NCBI GenBank assembly: GCA_964582415.1
Contig: CAZOSF010000075.1
Span: forward strand, 1 to 11,410
DNA length: 11,410 nt
Source of the DNA: CAZOSF01 sp964582415
GTDB lineage: Bacteria; Bacteroidota; Bacteroidia; Flavobacteriales; Flavobacteriaceae
Reading direction: 5' to 3'
How positions within the stretch are numbered: the stretch's first letter is position 1; every line of letters starts with the position of its first letter. A model generated the notes under the pieces. The model saw only the letters and a program-made list of their open reading frames with translations, was not told where the DNA came from and ran no database searches. Below are positions 1 to 7,748 of the stretch, piece by piece. A program made the translations under genes and the position numbers.

Positions 1-567
1 CCTGGATTAAAACTCAATGATACCATTATAAGCATGATTGGCGCCTTGGCCATGTTTACAGTGCCCCTCAGCCTAAAGAAAGGGGAGTTCTCGCTGTCTT
101 GGGAAGCCACCTCCCGATTGCCATGGGGCATCTTGTTGCTTTTTGGCGGCGGTCTCGCCTTGGCCGATGGATTGGCAGAAGCAGGCTTCATTCAAATGGT
201 AGGGGATTTTATGAGCAGTAAAGGACATTGGAGTCTTTGGGTGGTTACCGCAGTTTTGGTTACCCTCATCCTTTTCATGACGGAATTGATGAGCAACGTT
301 GCCCTAATTACCATCATGTTGCCCGTTGTAGCTGGGGTTGCCCAAGGATTGAATACCCCTCTCTATATCATTGTGGTTCCGGTGACTTTAGCCGCCAGCT
401 GTGCCTTTATGCTTCCCATGGCGACGCCCCCAAATGCCATTGTCTTTGCTAGTGGTCATATTAAAGTCCATCAAATGGTGAAGACAGGAATTGTCCTCAA
501 CTTAATTGCAATTGTCGTCTTAATGCTTTTGGCCTATTTTATCGTTCCTGCACTGTTCTTGGGGTAA
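1..567 (+). CDS. SLC13/DASS-family sodium:dicarboxylate symporter, C-terminal part (5'-truncated by window)
   Basis: The frame is open from base 1 to the TAA at 565-567, giving 188 visible residues; the start lies outside the window. These membrane proteins import C4-dicarboxylates (succinate, malate, fumarate), and sometimes other anions, with sodium. The visible part has several hydrophobic helices, a reentrant-loop-like segment TELMSNVALITIMLPVV matching the second SNT/SNV substrate and sodium motif of the family, and MLPMATPPNAIVFASG, the C-terminal TPP motif. The glycine-rich LLFGGGLALADGL before them is also typical. The internal ATG at 34-36 is not the start, because family members are about 450-500 residues and the N-terminal repeat must lie upstream. 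ppc follows on the same strand after 61 bases. Family placement is firm; the exact substrate (dicarboxylate, citrate or sulfate) is inferred. Confidence 0.88.
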   Translation, partial: PGLKLNDTIISMIGALAMFTVPLSLKKGEFSLSWEATSRLPWGILLLFGGGLALADGLAEAGFIQMVGDFMSSKGHWSLWVVTAVLVTLILFMTELMSNVALITIMLPVVAGVAQGLNTPLYIIVVPVTLAASCAFMLPMATPPNAIVFASGHIKVHQMVKTGIVLNLIAIVVLMLLAYFIVPALFLG

Positions 568-582
568 AATCCCAAAGAAGTC

Positions 583-612
583 TTTGCAAAGAATTCGTTA
601 CCTTTAAGTTTC
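583..612 (+). promoter_or_regulatory. Candidate Bacteroidota promoter for ppc
   Basis: TTTG at 583-586 and TAAGTTTC at 605-612 are separated by 18 bases. This fits the Bacteroidota housekeeping pattern (TTTG, about 19 bases, TAnnTTTG) with one mismatch in the -7 box. A start site near 618 would leave a leader of about 10 bases before the ppc ATG. The -33 box lies inside a perfect 10-bp palindrome, CTTTGCAAAG (582-591), which could be an operator or chance. Seen by eye only. Confidence 0.4.
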
Positions 613-628
613 CCTAAAAAATCAATTC

Positions 629-3196
629 ATGCGGCATACCAAGGAAGAACGCTTTCAACAGCACGTACTTTCAAAATATCAGATATACAACAGTATATTC
701 ATGACCTTACCCTTCGATGCCATCACACGCACTGGGGTATTGTTACCATTATTTCAGGAAGTCTGTGAGAAGGGTTTTGAAAATCATAAAAATCCTACGG
801 AAATCGTTCAGGAGTTTTTCAAACAGTATCGGGACAATCCTTCTGAAAAAGAGCAGATCAACTTGCTGTTTCGATTCATACAGTATATCGAACGACAAGT
901 GGTGCTTTTTGATGCTATTGAAGAAGCCACCTTCTCCATCATCAATAATATGGACGGGCGCGGGACCCTTCGAAATGTCAAGGAAGAAGCAGTAGACCGA
1001 AACAAAAAAGAAGAATTAAAAAACTATCTGGAACGGTTCAAAGTTCGCACCGTGCTTACGGCCCACCCCACACAATTTTATCCAGGCTCGGTACTAGGAA
1101 TCATAACCGATTTAGCAAAAGCCATTTCCAAAGATCGCTTGGAGCAGATTAAACTCTTGTTGGCCCAATTAGGGAAAACCCCTTTTTTCAAAAAAAGCAA
1201 ACCTACCCCTTATGATGAGGCGGTAAGCTTGATTTGGTACTTGGAAAATGTCTTTTACGAAGCGGCCTACAACATCTACGACTATATCGAAAACAATATT
1301 TTTGAAGGAGCGTCCCTAGAGAATAAGGTAATCGAACTTGGTTTTTGGCCAGGAGGAGATAGAGATGGCAACCCGTTTGTGACTCCTGAAATTACCCTAA
1401 AAGTTGCGGAGCGTTTGCGACAAACCATCTTGAAGAATTACCACAAAGATATTAGGAAATTACGCCGAAGAATTACCTTCCAAGGGGCCGAAGAATTGGT
1501 AATTGCGTTGGAGAATAAAGTCCATGACCACCTCAATCTCCCCGCCCAGGAGGGCACACTTACCGCGGAGGAAATCAGTTCCGACCTGCAAACCTTAAAA
1601 GAGGTGTTAGAAACCCGTCATCAATCGCTTTTTGTTGAAGAAGTAATCAATCTGATGGCGAAGGTAAAATTGTTCGGATTGTATTTCGCCAATCTGGATA
1701 TCCGCCAGGATTCAAGGGTACACACCCATGTAATGAATGCCATTGCCGATAGCCACCCAGAGATTTTTCCTCCCGATTTTAAAGAATTTTCGGAGGAAAA
1801 ACGGGGTGCCTTTCTTATGAAATTGACCGGCAATATCTCTCCAGATCGCGTAGCAGATGAAATGGCTCAGAAAACCTTAGCCAGCATTCACGTGATGAAA
1901 CAGATTCAGGAATTTAACGGAGAACACGCCTGCAATCGATACATCATCAGCAACAACGGAAGCGTAGTAAATGTCCTTGAAGCTTTCGCCTTGTTGCGAT
2001 TGTGCAACTGGGAACATCCAACGGTGGATGTAATTCCCTTATTCGAAACAGTAGATGACCTTCTGGTAGCAGACCAAGTGATGGAAACCCTATACACCAA
2101 TCCAGAGTATAGTACTCATTTAAAATCTCGTGGCAATCGCCAATCGATTATGCTAGGTTTTAGCGATGGGACAAAGGACGGGGGGTACCTCATGGCCAAT
2201 TGGAGTATTTTCACGGCAAAAGAACGACTCACAGAGATCTCCAGAAAATACGGCATTACCGCTATTTTCTTCGATGGTCGAGGGGGTCCACCGGCACGTG
2301 GAGGGGGTAAAACCCATCAATTTTATGCTTCTTTGGGGAATTCGATTGAACATGAGGAAGTGCAGCTCACCATTCAAGGACAAACCATAAGTTCAAACTT
2401 TGGAACGCTCGATTCCTGCCAATACAACTTGGAGCAATTGATAAGTTCGGGGATTGCCAATGAGGTATTTCGGGAAGAAGACGCCATATTATCGGAGGAG
2501 GATCGGAAAACGATGGATCGATTGGCGCAACTAAGCTATGAAGCCTATAAAGACTTCAAGAGCCACCCGAAATTTCTTCCCTATCTGGAGGAGATGAGCA
2601 CGCTAAAATATTACGCCAAGACGAATATTGGCAGTAGACCATCGAAGCGAGGAAAAAGCAATGAACTCGTCTTTAGTGACCTACGCGCCATTCCTTTCGT
2701 GGGTAGCTGGAGTCAACTAAAACAAAACGTTCCTGGATTTTTTGGGGTGGGTATTGCCATTCAGAAATTGGCCGATGAAGGAGATTTCGATAAAGTAAAA
2801 TCCCTTTATGAAAATTCCATGTTTTTCAGAACATTGATTGAAAACAGCATGATGAGTTTAACCAAATCCTTCTTCCCACTCACGGCCTATATGAGAGAAG
2901 ATCCTGAATATGGCGCTTTTTGGGAATTGATCTACGACGAATTCAAAAGAACTCGAAAACTGATACTGGAAATCACTGGATATTCCGAATTGATGGAAGA
3001 TAGCAAAGCCATGAGAGCTTCTATTGGAGTGCGGGAACATATTGTACTTCCGCTATTGACCATTCAACAGTATGCCCTACGAGAAATCCAAAAGATAAAA
3101 CGAGAAGGAGGGGATGCAGCACGTTTGGAAGTCTATGAAAAAATGGTGACACGATCCCTGTTCGGAAACATCAATGCCAGTAGAAACAGTGCTTAA
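629..3196 (+). CDS. ppc: Phosphoenolpyruvate carboxylase
   Basis: Cytoplasmic anaplerotic enzyme that carboxylates PEP with bicarbonate to oxaloacetate, feeding the TCA cycle and aspartate-family amino acids. It has 855 residues, close to the bacterial norm of about 880. Family landmarks in order: LTAHPTQ with the catalytic His at 146; GGDRDGNPFVTPE at 242-254; LDIRQDS at 356-362; GFSDGTKDGG at 510-519; and the glycine-rich catalytic loop at 548-560. Two signatures deviate from the textbook enzyme. The loop begins FDGRGG rather than FHGRGG (Asp549), and the chain ends RNSA rather than the near-universal (Q/R)NTG. The Asn next to the C-terminus, which corresponds to an inhibitor-contact residue, is kept. 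The catalytic His, the loop arginines (551, 557) and overall length argue that it is active. The N-terminus NSIFMTLPFD looks like Bacteroidota homologues and supports the start at 629. Its stop overlaps the convergent recO stop. Confidence 0.97.
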   Translation: MRHTKEERFQQHVLSKYQIYNSIFMTLPFDAITRTGVLLPLFQEVCEKGFENHKNPTEIVQEFFKQYRDNPSEKEQINLLFRFIQYIERQVVLFDAIEEATFSIINNMDGRGTLRNVKEEAVDRNKKEELKNYLERFKVRTVLTAHPTQFYPGSVLGIITDLAKAISKDRLEQIKLLLAQLGKTPFFKKSKPTPYDEAVSLIWYLENVFYEAAYNIYDYIENNIFEGASLENKVIELGFWPGGDRDGNPFVTPEITLKVAERLRQTILKNYHKDIRKLRRRITFQGAEELVIALENKVHDHLNLPAQEGTLTAEEISSDLQTLKEVLETRHQSLFVEEVINLMAKVKLFGLYFANLDIRQDSRVHTHVMNAIADSHPEIFPPDFKEFSEEKRGAFLMKLTGNISPDRVADEMAQKTLASIHVMKQIQEFNGEHACNRYIISNNGSVVNVLEAFALLRLCNWEHPTVDVIPLFETVDDLLVADQVMETLYTNPEYSTHLKSRGNRQSIMLGFSDGTKDGGYLMANWSIFTAKERLTEISRKYGITAIFFDGRGGPPARGGGKTHQFYASLGNSIEHEEVQLTIQGQTISSNFGTLDSCQYNLEQLISSGIANEVFREEDAILSEEDRKTMDRLAQLSYEAYKDFKSHPKFLPYLEEMSTLKYYAKTNIGSRPSKRGKSNELVFSDLRAIPFVGSWSQLKQNVPGFFGVGIAIQKLADEGDFDKVKSLYENSMFFRTLIENSMMSLTKSFFPLTAYMREDPEYGAFWELIYDEFKRTRKLILEITGYSELMEDSKAMRASIGVREHIVLPLLTIQQYALREIQKIKREGGDAARLEVYEKMVTRSLFGNINASRNSA

Positions 3197-3912
3197 CTGA
3201 ACAACTCGCTTAAAATAGGTAAGGACTTTGGGGTTCGGAATCCTTGTACATGTAATTTATAATAATCGAGCAGCACACTTAGGGTTTCCTTTCTAGAACT
3301 TTTCGGAATAGGATGCTCTGAAAGTTGATGGTATTCAAGTTTCTGAAGTGCGTATAACACCTCCACGACTGCACCTGTTTCGCAATGGTTCCCTTCACGA
3401 TTTTCCTGAAAGATCCCTTCCATTAAATTGAACCAAGGCTGGGGTTCCGATCCGAAATCGGGCGAAAATCCCAAATAGCCACTCAATTTTAATAAAAATA
3501 GCAGATGGAAATTCGCAATACTAGCATGATCATCCAACCAAAGCAAACTGGTTTCCAAGAAATCGAATAAGGGAACATTAGGCTCCTCTTCTTTGATGGT
3601 AGCTTTCAGTATTTCCGATAGGAACATCACCAAGGTAGATTTCACAACCTCCGTATGAAGCGTTCGATATGGATGCAAGACTTTCGCTTCCTGAATTCGT
3701 TCCAAAGTGCCACGATCTTTGTGTATCGCCTGAATCTCTAGAAGGGTAAGTGGCTGAAAAAACGATTTTCGAAGTTTTCCTTTTTTCGACTTTAATACAC
3801 CCCGAAGCAAATAGCTCCGTAAACCATGTCCTTCTGTATAACAACTCACGACAAGGTCGGCCTCGCCATATTTTATGGCAGAAATGACCAATGCCTTCGT
3901 GGTTACCTGCAT
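3193..3912 (-). CDS. recO: DNA repair protein RecO
   Basis: Recombination mediator of the RecFOR pathway. It binds single-stranded DNA and SSB and helps RecR load RecA at gaps. The 239 residues match the usual length of about 240. The N-terminus (VTTKALVISAIKYGEADLVV, then TEGHGLRSYLLRGV) is the standard RecO OB-fold opening, roughly residues 1-80; the remainder is the helical C-terminal domain with a leucine-rich core near residues 135-150. I see no CxxC zinc-binding pair, so it resembles the zinc-free RecO type. Its ATG lies one base after the porZ stop codon, so translation is probably coupled and transcription should come from the porZ promoter. The stop overlaps that of ppc by 4 bp in a tail-to-tail arrangement, with no terminator hairpin visible between the two. 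Confidence 0.93.
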   Translation of the reverse strand: MQVTTKALVISAIKYGEADLVVSCYTEGHGLRSYLLRGVLKSKKGKLRKSFFQPLTLLEIQAIHKDRGTLERIQEAKVLHPYRTLHTEVVKSTLVMFLSEILKATIKEEEPNVPLFDFLETSLLWLDDHASIANFHLLFLLKLSGYLGFSPDFGSEPQPWFNLMEGIFQENREGNHCETGAVVEVLYALQKLEYHQLSEHPIPKSSRKETLSVLLDYYKLHVQGFRTPKSLPILSELFS

Positions 3913-3913
3913 C

Positions 3914-6184
3914 TTATCGAATCACCATGATTTTGGTTATTTTGGTCTCTAAGGCATCATCGGTAGTAATGAAGACCATATATACTCCCGAGGCTACAGA
4001 GTACTTGCCAAACGCGGTGGTGTCCCATAAGACACTCCCTCCTTGACTGGTTGTTTCGTACACCAGATTTCCTTCAATATCGGTAATCTTGACGTTGGCG
4101 TTGGCTGTCAATCCGTCGATGGTAACATTGCCTTTAAACCCAGGTCGTACAGGGTTAGGATAGGCATACACCCCTTCTAGATTGTCACGTGGGGCAGTTG
4201 AAGTGCCCTCATAAGCGACCAACCCATTAACCGTTGCAAAATAAACGCGCCCGGTACTATCGTCGATAGCTATATCTTGAACGTTGTTAGACGGAAGAGG
4301 TGAATTGTCTTTGGTAAATCGTAGTAAAGTTTCCTGGCCATTGGCAGAGAGATAGAACACCCCGGAAGTTGCTGTGGCAATCCATTTATTATTGGATCCA
4401 TCCACCTCGATATCTGTAATAACCTGTTGAAACAATAGTTCTTGAGGAACGCCATCATCTAAAATAATAATGGCCTGGGCATCGGTATTGGCCCCTTCTT
4501 GGAAAAACCCCGCTGTATTGAAAAGCACTCTCAACCCTTCACGGGTTCCTATCCACAAACGGTTGGAATTGTCAAACGCCAATGCACGGACATCAGGAGA
4601 AGGCAAATTCCCATTCCCGGCTCCTTCCGATATTTTATTGAACTGCCCTGTACTTGGGTTAAACCCAACAAGGCCATTTTGAGCAGTACCAAAGAAAAGA
4701 GTTCCCTGTCTACTCACCTTTAATTTTGTTAAGGCCAGCTCCGTTTCTGCATCGAAAAAGTTGGAAATATTTACCTGTCCGATTTGGCCTGAAGGACTCA
4801 ACCGTGCGATACCTTCCTCTACCCGCGATTGCGTAAACCAGAGGTTATTATCCCGGTCGAAATCGGCCCCATAGATACGAATTTCGGCCGCTGGGTTGTT
4901 TGGGGGTACTTCCAACGGACTATTATCTTGGTTGTAGAGTATCACGGGATTTTGATCCACCACTTTCAGCAGTCCTTTTTGGAAGGAAGAAAAGAATACT
5001 TCACTCGGATTTAAAGGATTGATGGCCACATGCACCAAATCACTCGCTCCAAACAATTCGTCTTCTTTGATGTTGGTCCAACCTTCTTCCGTGAGATTGC
5101 TAATACCATGGTAGCTTAGTGGAAAAGGGTTAAAACTAACCGTAATATCCCCAAAGGCTACCCAAAGTTCCCCGGGACTCGCATCGATGGCAAAAGGGGA
5201 ATTCAATAAAGGTCCATCCGGTAAAATCTGTTCGTAGGAGGAACTGCCGTAGGGTATTCTAAGCAGACCATTTTCTGTAGTTCCTAAATAAAACGAATTG
5301 GAGAGAGAAAGTCCGCATTGAAAGGTATCATCAAAAATACTTGGAACCCCAGAAGCAGTTCCCAAAAGGGTAAAATCGGGCCCATAGGCCGCTGCGGAAG
5401 TCTCGGTAGTAATGGTAAGAATATCGAAGGTAGTTTTAAAGTCTACGATGGGGCTACTGAAGCTTGTCAGTGGTGCTGGTGGATCCAATCGATGCACAGA
5501 ATTATTGCTTCTTGCATAATACACTGCATCCCCCAAAGTTTCAATCCCACGTATATTTCCGTTTTCCACTTGGGTCCATTCTGTATAATCGATAAGATTA
5601 TCGCTAGCCAGCAAGGCTCTTTTTATCCCCTCTTCACTGGAAGCCGCGTAAATGTAAGGTTCCAAAATAGTGGTTTGGACGATATTGATTTGGGTACCCA
5701 AATTTCCGATGAAATAAGAATCACCAAACTCTAGGTTGGGAATATCATACACCGAAATTCCATATTCGGTAGCAATGTATAACTTCCCCTCATACTCTTT
5801 AAAATGGTTTATTCGCTTTTGATCGGGCGGGATTGTAGGCTTATCCAAAATATCGACTACTTGAATAACCTCTTCTTCATCGTCGATAATTATATTCATC
5901 AATCCGTTTTCGAACCCAATAAAAAGGGCATTGTAATCGGTGCTGTAATGAATGGAGGAGATCAATTCTCCTGAAAGGCCATTAATGGTGGTTAGGGTCG
6001 TGATTTCGAAGGTGGACAGGTTATAGGTGAACACCGCGTTCTCGGCAGCTACATAGAGCTTCCCATCCCCTTGCACGATGTCCTTTACCGAAACAAATGA
6101 AAAGAAGCCTTTCCATTGGTCTTCAAAATTTTGACCAAAAGCCAAGGTCCCGAAAAAAAACAAGATCCAAACGAGATGTTTCAT
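3914..6184 (-). CDS. porZ: PorZ-like two-propeller surface protein with T9SS type A sorting domain
   Basis: Predicted exported beta-propeller protein of 756 residues. The signal peptide is MKHLVWILFFFGTLAFG, with cleavage near AFGQ. Many blades carry Reg_prop-type motifs, for example KLYVAAENAVFTY near the N-terminus, NRLWIGTREGLRV and NNKWIATATSGVFYLS in the second half, and RVYFATVNGLVAY just before the tail. The last 85 residues form a T9SS sorting domain: YPNPV, VKITDIEGNLVYET, LWDTTAFG, ASGVYMVFI and a basic end KITKIMVIR. Signal peptide, two propellers, sorting tail, length (Porphyromonas PorZ is about 780) and placement next to recO together suggest PorZ, which in P. gingivalis delivers A-LPS to the PorU sortase complex. 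A generic T9SS cargo propeller is the alternative. A GTG at 6200-6202 could extend the protein by 6 residues, but it would precede a good signal peptide and sit near the predicted start site of transcription, so ATG 6184 is preferred. Confidence 0.82.
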   Translation of the reverse strand: MKHLVWILFFFGTLAFGQNFEDQWKGFFSFVSVKDIVQGDGKLYVAAENAVFTYNLSTFEITTLTTINGLSGELISSIHYSTDYNALFIGFENGLMNIIIDDEEEVIQVVDILDKPTIPPDQKRINHFKEYEGKLYIATEYGISVYDIPNLEFGDSYFIGNLGTQINIVQTTILEPYIYAASSEEGIKRALLASDNLIDYTEWTQVENGNIRGIETLGDAVYYARSNNSVHRLDPPAPLTSFSSPIVDFKTTFDILTITTETSAAAYGPDFTLLGTASGVPSIFDDTFQCGLSLSNSFYLGTTENGLLRIPYGSSSYEQILPDGPLLNSPFAIDASPGELWVAFGDITVSFNPFPLSYHGISNLTEEGWTNIKEDELFGASDLVHVAINPLNPSEVFFSSFQKGLLKVVDQNPVILYNQDNSPLEVPPNNPAAEIRIYGADFDRDNNLWFTQSRVEEGIARLSPSGQIGQVNISNFFDAETELALTKLKVSRQGTLFFGTAQNGLVGFNPSTGQFNKISEGAGNGNLPSPDVRALAFDNSNRLWIGTREGLRVLFNTAGFFQEGANTDAQAIIILDDGVPQELLFQQVITDIEVDGSNNKWIATATSGVFYLSANGQETLLRFTKDNSPLPSNNVQDIAIDDSTGRVYFATVNGLVAYEGTSTAPRDNLEGVYAYPNPVRPGFKGNVTIDGLTANANVKITDIEGNLVYETTSQGGSVLWDTTAFGKYSVASGVYMVFITTDDALETKITKIMVIR

Positions 6185-6203
6185 AGTCTGCAATACTAAC
6201 ACA

Positions 6204-6232
6204 CGAAAATACTATTTATTGCGGGATGACAA
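6204..6232 (-). promoter_or_regulatory. Candidate promoter for porZ-recO
   Basis: Read on the minus strand, TTG (6232-6230), 18 bases and TATTTTCG (6211-6204) approximate the Bacteroidota -33/-7 pattern, with one mismatch in the -7 box. The start of transcription would fall near 6197, upstream of ATG 6184 but downstream of the alternative GTG at 6202. The -33 region abuts the T-tract of the gdhA terminator. The match is modest. Confidence 0.33.
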
Positions 6233-6263
6233 GAAAAAAGGCCGTCTTTTCCAGACGGCCTTT
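6231..6263 (-). terminator. Rho-independent terminator of gdhA
   Basis: There is a perfect 11-bp inverted repeat: AAAGGCCGTCT at 6237-6247 and AGACGGCCTTT at 6253-6263, with a 5-base loop. On the minus strand the hairpin is followed by a T-rich run (complement of 6231-6239). It begins 21 bases after the gdhA stop codon and insulates gdhA from porZ, which is on the same strand. Confidence 0.9.
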
Positions 6264-6284
6264 CAGTATATAAATTAGATGATA

Positions 6285-7628
6285 TTAAACAACGCCTTGT
6301 GCGATCATAGCATCGGCAACTTTCACGAAGCCAGCAATGTTTGCACCTCGTACATAATCTACATACCCATCCTTGTCTTTACCATAGGTAACACAAGCTT
6401 TGTGGATATCGTTCATGATGCGATGCAATTTCTCATCAACCTCTTCTCTTGTCCAGTTAAGACGTAGGGAGTTTTGAGACATTTCTAAACCAGAAGTGGC
6501 TACACCACCCGCATTCGAGGCTTTTCCTGGAGCATACAAAATTCTTGCTTCATGGAAAACTGCGATGGCTTCTGGAGTAGATGGCATATTCGCGCCTTCC
6601 GCTACACATGCACATCCATTAGCCACCAAAGTTTTAGCTTCTTCCCCATTCAATTCGTTTTGTGTTGCGCAAGGAAGGGCAATATCACATTTTACACCCC
6701 ATGGACGTTGACCGCTATGGTATTCAGCAGATGGGTATTTGTTCACGTATTCGCTGATACGACCTCTTTTTTCGTTTTTAAGGTCCATAACAAACGCCAA
6801 CTTATCGGCGTCTATTCCGTCTTTGTCATAGATGAATCCACCAGAATCGGACATGGTAACAACTTTACCTCCCAATTGTGTTGCTTTTTCAACGGCATAT
6901 TGCGCTACGTTTCCAGATCCGGAAATAACAACAGTTTTACCCTTAAAGCTATCGCCTTTGGTTTTCAACATGTTTTCTGCAAAGTACACAGTACCATATC
7001 CCGTTGCTTCAGGACGGATCAAAGAACCACCGTAGGTCATACCTTTACCGGTAAGAACTCCTGTAAATTCATTACGAAGACGCTTGTACTGTCCGAATAG
7101 ATATCCAATCTCACGGCCACCCACACCGATATCCCCTGCAGGAACATCGGTATTGGCTCCAATGTGACGGGCTAATTCTGTCATAAAGCTTTGGCAAAAG
7201 CGCATCACTTCGGCATCGCTTTTTCCCTTAGGGTTGAAGTCACTTCCCCCTTTACCTCCTCCCATTGGAAGGGTAGTAAGACTATTTTTGTACACTTGCT
7301 CAAATCCTAAGAATTTCAGGATGCTTAAGTTAACAGATGGGTGAAAACGCAAACCGCCTTTGTAAGGCCCAATGGCAGAATTGAATTCTACACGATAGCC
7401 TCTGTTCACTTGAACCTGTCCGTTGTCGTCGGTCCAAGGCACTCTAAAGATGATGGTACGCTCTGGTTCAACCATGCGCTCCAATAATTTCATCCCTTGA
7501 TACTGTTCGTTCTCTTCGATAAAAGGTATTACGGTTTCTGCAACCTCGGTAACGGCCTGAAGAAATTCAGGTTCGTTTGGATTCATTTCAGCTACTTTTG
7601 AAATAAAATCTTGGACACTTTGCTTCAC
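6285..7628 (-). CDS. gdhA: NADP-specific glutamate dehydrogenase
   Basis: Catalyses reductive amination of 2-oxoglutarate with ammonium to L-glutamate in the cytoplasm, a main entry point for nitrogen. The 447 residues equal the length of E. coli GdhA, and the alignment by eye is ungapped over long stretches. Key sites: YKGGLRFHPSV near 89-99 (substrate region); PMGGGKGG at 121-128 with the catalytic Lys126; DVPAGDIGVGGRE at 161-173 with the catalytic Asp166; GGSLIRPEATGYG at 200-212; and the Rossmann motif SGSGNVAQYAVEK at 236-248. SDS at 260-262, after the second strand, fits the NADP-preferring hexameric type. The ATG at 7628 gives the canonical N-terminus. The gene stands alone, with its own promoter and operator-like palindrome upstream and a strong terminator downstream. 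Confidence 0.97.
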   Translation of the reverse strand: MKQSVQDFISKVAEMNPNEPEFLQAVTEVAETVIPFIEENEQYQGMKLLERMVEPERTIIFRVPWTDDNGQVQVNRGYRVEFNSAIGPYKGGLRFHPSVNLSILKFLGFEQVYKNSLTTLPMGGGKGGSDFNPKGKSDAEVMRFCQSFMTELARHIGANTDVPAGDIGVGGREIGYLFGQYKRLRNEFTGVLTGKGMTYGGSLIRPEATGYGTVYFAENMLKTKGDSFKGKTVVISGSGNVAQYAVEKATQLGGKVVTMSDSGGFIYDKDGIDADKLAFVMDLKNEKRGRISEYVNKYPSAEYHSGQRPWGVKCDIALPCATQNELNGEEAKTLVANGCACVAEGANMPSTPEAIAVFHEARILYAPGKASNAGGVATSGLEMSQNSLRLNWTREEVDEKLHRIMNDIHKACVTYGKDKDGYVDYVRGANIAGFVKVADAMIAQGVV

Positions 7629-7660
7629 ATCTAAAAATTTAGAATTAACAATAAATATTC

Positions 7661-7675
7661 GATATTTTGAATATC
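7661..7675. repeat. AT-rich inverted repeat in the gdhA leader
   Basis: GATATT (7661-7666) and AATATC (7670-7675) form a 6-bp inverted repeat with a 3-base loop. It overlaps a second one formed by ATATTC (7655-7660) and GAATAT (7669-7674), so two alternative small hairpins share bases. Another short one, TCTAAA-AA-TTTAGA, lies at 7630-7643, right before the gdhA start codon. All are AT-rich and could arise by base composition. No function is claimed. Confidence 0.35.
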
Positions 7676-7724
7676 TTTTAAAATTAACTGCGAAAACCTC
7701 TTCTAGATTATCATATCGTTATTC

Positions 7725-7738
7725 TGAAAACGTTTTCG
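7725..7738. promoter_or_regulatory. LacI/GalR-type operator-like palindrome upstream of gdhA
   Basis: GAAAACGTTTTC at 7726-7737 is a perfect 12-bp palindrome centred on CG. With flanking bases it reads TGAAAACGTTTTCG, close to operators of the LacI/GalR family (the cre-type pattern TGAAAnCGnTTTCA). On the minus strand it lies about 10 bases beyond the -7 box at 7749-7756, where a bound repressor would block gdhA initiation or early elongation. The regulator is not in this window. Confidence 0.5.
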
Positions 7739-7748
7739 TTATAGAACG

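Noticed and set aside
5318..5734. 138-codon open frame on the plus strand opposite porZ
   Set aside because: Antisense to the propeller coding sequence, low-complexity translation and no promoter or family motif.
3914..6184. Two-component sensor of the hybrid (SusR/BT-type) family, suggested by Reg_prop repeats
   Set aside because: There is no transmembrane segment, histidine kinase or regulator domain after the propellers; the protein ends in a T9SS sorting tail.
6552..7100. 182-codon open frame on the plus strand opposite gdhA
   Set aside because: It lies fully antisense to the strongly conserved gdhA coding region, and its translation is rich in Cys, Phe and Ser without family features: a shadow frame.
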